Positions 40,042 to 42,482 of a DNA stretch of 42,482 nt are shown here, in pieces (position 1 is the stretch's first letter; each line of letters begins with the position of its first letter). The notes beneath the pieces are model-generated. The model was not told the DNA's origin and made no database searches. It worked only from the letters and a program-made list of their open reading frames with translations. Origin of the DNA: a candidate division WWE3 bacterium (GTDB taxonomy: Bacteria; Patescibacteriota; WWE3; 2-01-FULL-39-13). The stretch covers positions 1 through 42,482 of the forward strand of contig JALWZX010000060.1 in assembly GCA_027002375.1 (NCBI GenBank), read 5' to 3'. The translations under genes were made by a program, and so were the position numbers.

Positions 40042-40536
40042 AATGAGATTCTTGATATAGTAAATGAAAAAGATGAGGTGATAGGTACTGCCACGCGAAA
40101 AGATTGTCATTCAAATCCCCATCTAATACATCGTACTGTTCACTTTACATTGGTTGACCCTCGTAACAAAAAAGTCTTAATGACCATTAGGTCAAGAAAA
40201 AAGAAACATGATGGTGGCAAGTATTGCGTGTTGGGCGAACATATTTTATCTGGTAAAACATATATCGATGCTATAAAAAGAGGTGTAAATGAAGAGTTGG
40301 GTTTTGTTCCACAAAAATTCAAAGAGTTGTCACATAATATCTTTACATATGATAATCAAAGGGAATTTGTTCGTTTTTTCATAATTCTTTGGAATAACGA
40401 ACAAATTAAATATGACACGAGTGAAATTGAAGATTTAGTGTGGGTTGACATTGATAAGATTGTATCCGCTGATTTAGATTATTCTGATATGACAAGGTAT
40501 TGGATTAAAACTATCAAATGGAGCGATTCAATGTAA
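40033..40536 (+). CDS. NUDIX-domain hydrolase, IPP-isomerase-like subgroup
   Basis: The 167-aa protein contains VLGEHILSGKTYIDAIKRGVNEELGF in a NUDIX-box position (G...G...R-G-x-x-EELG), preceded by NPHLIHRTVHFTLVD and followed by LVWVDIDKI. The pattern is closest to isopentenyl-diphosphate isomerase-like and YfcD-like NUDIX proteins. The box is imperfect: the first Glu after Gx5 is Lys, while the EE pair is kept. The substrate is unknown. ATG 40033 is chosen; a GTG frame to 40018 is unlikely. Confidence 0.75.
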   Translation: MSDNEILDIVNEKDEVIGTATRKDCHSNPHLIHRTVHFTLVDPRNKKVLMTIRSRKKKHDGGKYCVLGEHILSGKTYIDAIKRGVNEELGFVPQKFKELSHNIFTYDNQREFVRFFIILWNNEQIKYDTSEIEDLVWVDIDKIVSADLDYSDMTRYWIKTIKWSDSM

Positions 40537-40578
40537 ATTCTAAAAATTAAACTAATTACAGTGTCCATGTAATCTTGA

Positions 40579-40584
40579 TATAAT
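40579..40584 (+). promoter_or_regulatory. Extended -10 promoter for the MFS gene
   Basis: TG-A-TATAAT (TG at 40576-40577, TATAAT 40579-40584) lies 11 nt before the ATG at 40596, predicting a leader of only about 4-5 nt. Confidence 0.5.
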
Positions 40585-40595
40585 CTTTCGTATAC

Positions 40596-41801
40596 ATGTC
40601 TGAGACTAATTTATCTGAAACTACTTCCAAAAACTTAAAATCTAATATTTCTAAACTTTATGTTTACAAAGCTCTAACAGGTTCGTTTTTTGCTATTCCA
40701 ATAATGGTTTTGTTTTGGCAAGATAATGGCTTGTCATTTACACAAATAATGGTGCTGCAAGCGTATTTTTCAATATTAATTGTTTTACTTGAAATTCCAA
40801 CTGGGTATTTCGCCGATTTATATGGAAGAAAAGCATCTATCATAGTATCATCATTTGGTTTAGGATTTTCTATTTTAATTTATAGTTTTGGTAAAAGTTA
40901 TTTAACATTCTTTTTGGCTGAAACATTTTTTGCAATACAGGCATCTTTTTATTCAGGTAGTGTATCTGCGTTGCTTTATGACACGTTAGTTGATTTAAAA
41001 GAAGAACATAAATACAAGGAAATTTGGGGCAAATCTATGTCTTATGGTTTGTTTGCATTGGCAATCTCTGGAATAATTGGTGCGTTTGCTGCAAAATATA
41101 ATTTAAGATATGCAATTTGGTTATCCGTTCCATTCTTTCTTGCGACAATTCCATTTGCATTCTCTTTTACCGAACCTACTAGACATAAAATAGTAGTGAA
41201 AAAAGGGTACATGAAAGAATTATTAACAATTGTAAAAGACATATTTTTAAAAGAGAAAAACTTAAGGTGGTTAATAATTTATTCTGCGTTGATATTAGGT
41301 TTGAATAAAGCAGGTGTTTGGACATATCAACCTTATATGAAATTGATTGGTATTGATGTCGTCTACTTTGGCTTTATATTTGCAGGGTTTGCAATATTTA
41401 CAGCTATGATTTCCAAATATGCGTACATTATAGAAAAAAAACTAGGTAAGAGGTGGTCTTTGATTATGTTAGTAATTTTAACTTCGGCTGGTTATTTTTT
41501 TATGGGAACTCTCACGATTAAGTTAAGTTTAGCATTTATTTTTATTGGGCAGTTTGTAAGAGGGTTCAGAAGTGTGGTTGTTACAGATTATATAAATCAG
41601 TTAACAGATTCTAGTATTAGAGCCACGGTTTTGTCTGCAGAAAGTTTGATTGGGAAATTAATATATGCATTAATAATTCCACTTATTGGGTGGGTAGCTG
41701 ATGTGTTTTCACTAGAACAGGCTTTATTGATGGTGGGGATAGTTACACTGTTAGTTGGTGGTATATTGCTTGGCATAATGAAAAACGATCATGTGATCTA
41801 A
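40596..41801 (+). CDS. Major facilitator superfamily transporter
   Basis: The 401-aa protein has about twelve hydrophobic segments. The first intracellular loop reads PTGYFADLYGRKAS, the MFS motif A (G-x-x-x-D-x-x-G-R). A second loop between the halves carries KKGYMKELLTIVKDIFLKEK. The specificity is not readable; the group resembles drug-export-like MFS. It has its own promoter and converges with the nitrilase-family gene (2 nt between stops). Confidence 0.85.
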   Translation: MSETNLSETTSKNLKSNISKLYVYKALTGSFFAIPIMVLFWQDNGLSFTQIMVLQAYFSILIVLLEIPTGYFADLYGRKASIIVSSFGLGFSILIYSFGKSYLTFFLAETFFAIQASFYSGSVSALLYDTLVDLKEEHKYKEIWGKSMSYGLFALAISGIIGAFAAKYNLRYAIWLSVPFFLATIPFAFSFTEPTRHKIVVKKGYMKELLTIVKDIFLKEKNLRWLIIYSALILGLNKAGVWTYQPYMKLIGIDVVYFGFIFAGFAIFTAMISKYAYIIEKKLGKRWSLIMLVILTSAGYFFMGTLTIKLSLAFIFIGQFVRGFRSVVVTDYINQLTDSSIRATVLSAESLIGKLIYALIIPLIGWVADVFSLEQALLMVGIVTLLVGGILLGIMKNDHVI

Positions 41802-41803
41802 AA

Positions 41804-42482
41804 TTAATAATTTGTAGACTTGAGGTTAAGTTCGTATATTAATATACTTTCTCTGTTGGTAGAAGTTTTAGCTACGATGGTTCCATATGGGTCAACTATC
41901 ATTGTTTCACCTATGCTAGTTGTAACAAAAACTTTTTCAGACTTTGTTCTTATGGTTTGTTTGTCTGCATAATTTACATACAGAAAGTAACAACGGTTTT
42001 CTATTGCTCTAGCTCTTGTCAATGTCTGAACAATGTTCGTCTCAATATTTTTTGGAACATATTTTTTATATATGTAACTATCTTCATGCGACCATAATGA
42101 TATGTTAATAATCATGTTTATATCTTTTGAATATTTGCTAGATAACGATGGGGAATTTAAATCTGCGCATATTTGAATTGCAACTAAATTATTATTAAAT
42201 GCAACAAATTCTAATTTATCAGTATTGTCATTACTTAGAACTCTCTTTTCGTCTGCCCATAAATGATTCTTATAATACCAGTGAAGAATCTCTCCATTCC
42301 AATCGACAAAACAAGTTGAATTATAATATTTATTATCGCCAAACTTAAAACCACGCACTTTAGTGCGTGGATGGAGTTGGTCAACAATAGTAATTGGCGA
42401 TAAGAAACCACGGGCTTTAGCCCGTGGAGTTTCATTATTCTCTTTAAGAATAAAACTTCCAGGAATAATGTTTATCTTACGT
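41804..42482 (-). CDS. Nitrilase-family (carbon-nitrogen hydrolase) protein, 5' end beyond the window
   Basis: The frame is open from the window end to 41804 (about 225 codons visible). The C-terminal part has YYNSTCFVDWNGEILHWYYK, the catalytic Lys in YKNHLW, the catalytic Cys in AIQICADLNSP and ARAIENRCYFLYVN. The catalytic Glu would lie upstream. Between INIIPGSFILKENN and NKYYNSTCF are 33 extra codons (42335-42433) that coincide with a double-hairpin element; deleting them joins the two halves into a normal nitrilase strand. There is no stop or frame shift. A GTG at 42358 could be mistaken for the start. Confidence 0.82.
   Translation of the reverse strand, partial: RKINIIPGSFILKENNETPRAKARGFLSPITIVDQLHPRTKVRGFKFGDNKYYNSTCFVDWNGEILHWYYKNHLWADEKRVLSNDNTDKLEFVAFNNNLVAIQICADLNSPSLSSKYSKDINMIINISLWSHEDSYIYKKYVPKNIETNIVQTLTRARAIENRCYFLYVNYADKQTIRTKSEKVFVTTSIGETMIVDPYGTIVAKTSTNRESILIYELNLKSTNY
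42335..42433. repeat. 99-nt double-hairpin element inserted in frame in the nitrilase gene
   Basis: It contains CCACGCACTTTAGTGCGTGG (42351-42370) and CCACGGGCTTTAGCCCGTGG (42407-42426), each an 8-bp stem with a TTTA loop; the inner bases differ but stay complementary. Read on the minus strand, each encodes PR-(A/T)-K-(A/V)-RGF. The 99 nt are exactly 33 codons without a stop. ATAAT occurs at both junctions on the minus strand, possibly a target duplication. The 50-nt right part (42387-42436) recurs at 38376-38425. The hairpins resemble ends of IS200/IS605 elements and Rickettsia palindromic elements. Confidence 0.75.

Noticed and set aside
42335..42358. GTG at 42358 as the start of a short nitrilase gene
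   Set aside because: The frame continues upstream without a stop into nitrilase-like residues (INIIPGSFILKE) up to the window edge.

Overview
The window reads as a compact, AT-rich bacterial chromosome segment holding the str, S10, spc and alpha ribosomal-protein gene clusters with rpoB, rpoC and rpoA. Small genes, frequent 1-14 nt overlaps, no rpmD (L30) between rpsE and rplO, a shortened L3 and few accessory genes all fit the Candidate Phyla Radiation (Patescibacteria). UGA is an ordinary stop (for example at the secD, map and infA ends), which argues against the UGA=Gly lineages Gracilibacteria and Absconditabacteria. I cannot name a class or genus from sequence alone.

Layout: 62-2505 secD-secF (protein export). 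2613-6096 envelope genes: an RmlA-type nucleotidyltransferase, murA, a 45-codon relic that looks like the C-terminus of MurB, and mraY. 6097-6437 a structured leader with a strong promoter. 6438-13363 rpoB-rpoC. 13367-14403 rpsL and rpsG. 14457-18055 a block that splits the str cluster: radC, a YhaM-like OB/HD protein and, on the other strand, a membrane glycosyltransferase. 18080-18532 hairpin repeats and a structured fusA leader. 18533-21935 fusA and tuf. 22003-32253 the S10/spc run from rpsJ to secY, then a YbaB-like gene. 32271-33654 adk and map. 33655-33987 a terminator-like hairpin and infA promoters. 33988-38333 infA, rpmJ, rpsM, rpsK, rpsD, rpoA, rplQ, rplM and rpsI. 38438-42482 accessory genes: a degenerate aldo/keto reductase homologue, tRNA-Pro(GGG), a CYTH protein, a NUDIX protein, an MFS transporter and a nitrilase-family gene cut by the window end.

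The most unusual content is a set of small palindromic or repeated elements. A 99-nt double-hairpin element sits in frame, with no stop, inside the nitrilase gene, and an 86% identical 50-nt piece lies before the aldo/keto reductase gene. A 115-nt element occurs twice without gaps, on both sides of rpsG-radC. Three 21-nt hairpin units share an 11-nt core with different but self-complementary arms. A perfect 22-nt direct repeat begins inside the tRNA-Pro 3' end and recurs 576 nt later, bracketing the CYTH gene.

Initiation signals look dual. Several genes nested behind an upstream gene have a good Shine-Dalgarno sequence, while most genes after a gap have only an A/T-rich stretch ending in TTATG. 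Several have a -10 box 6-8 nt from the start codon, which predicts leaderless mRNA. Some core proteins have uncommon residues at key sites: EF-G NKIN in place of NKxD, S12 Arg56 and Ala104, RpoB Gly387, and an MraY DE pair. All functional calls come from reading the translated sequence; no database search was run.
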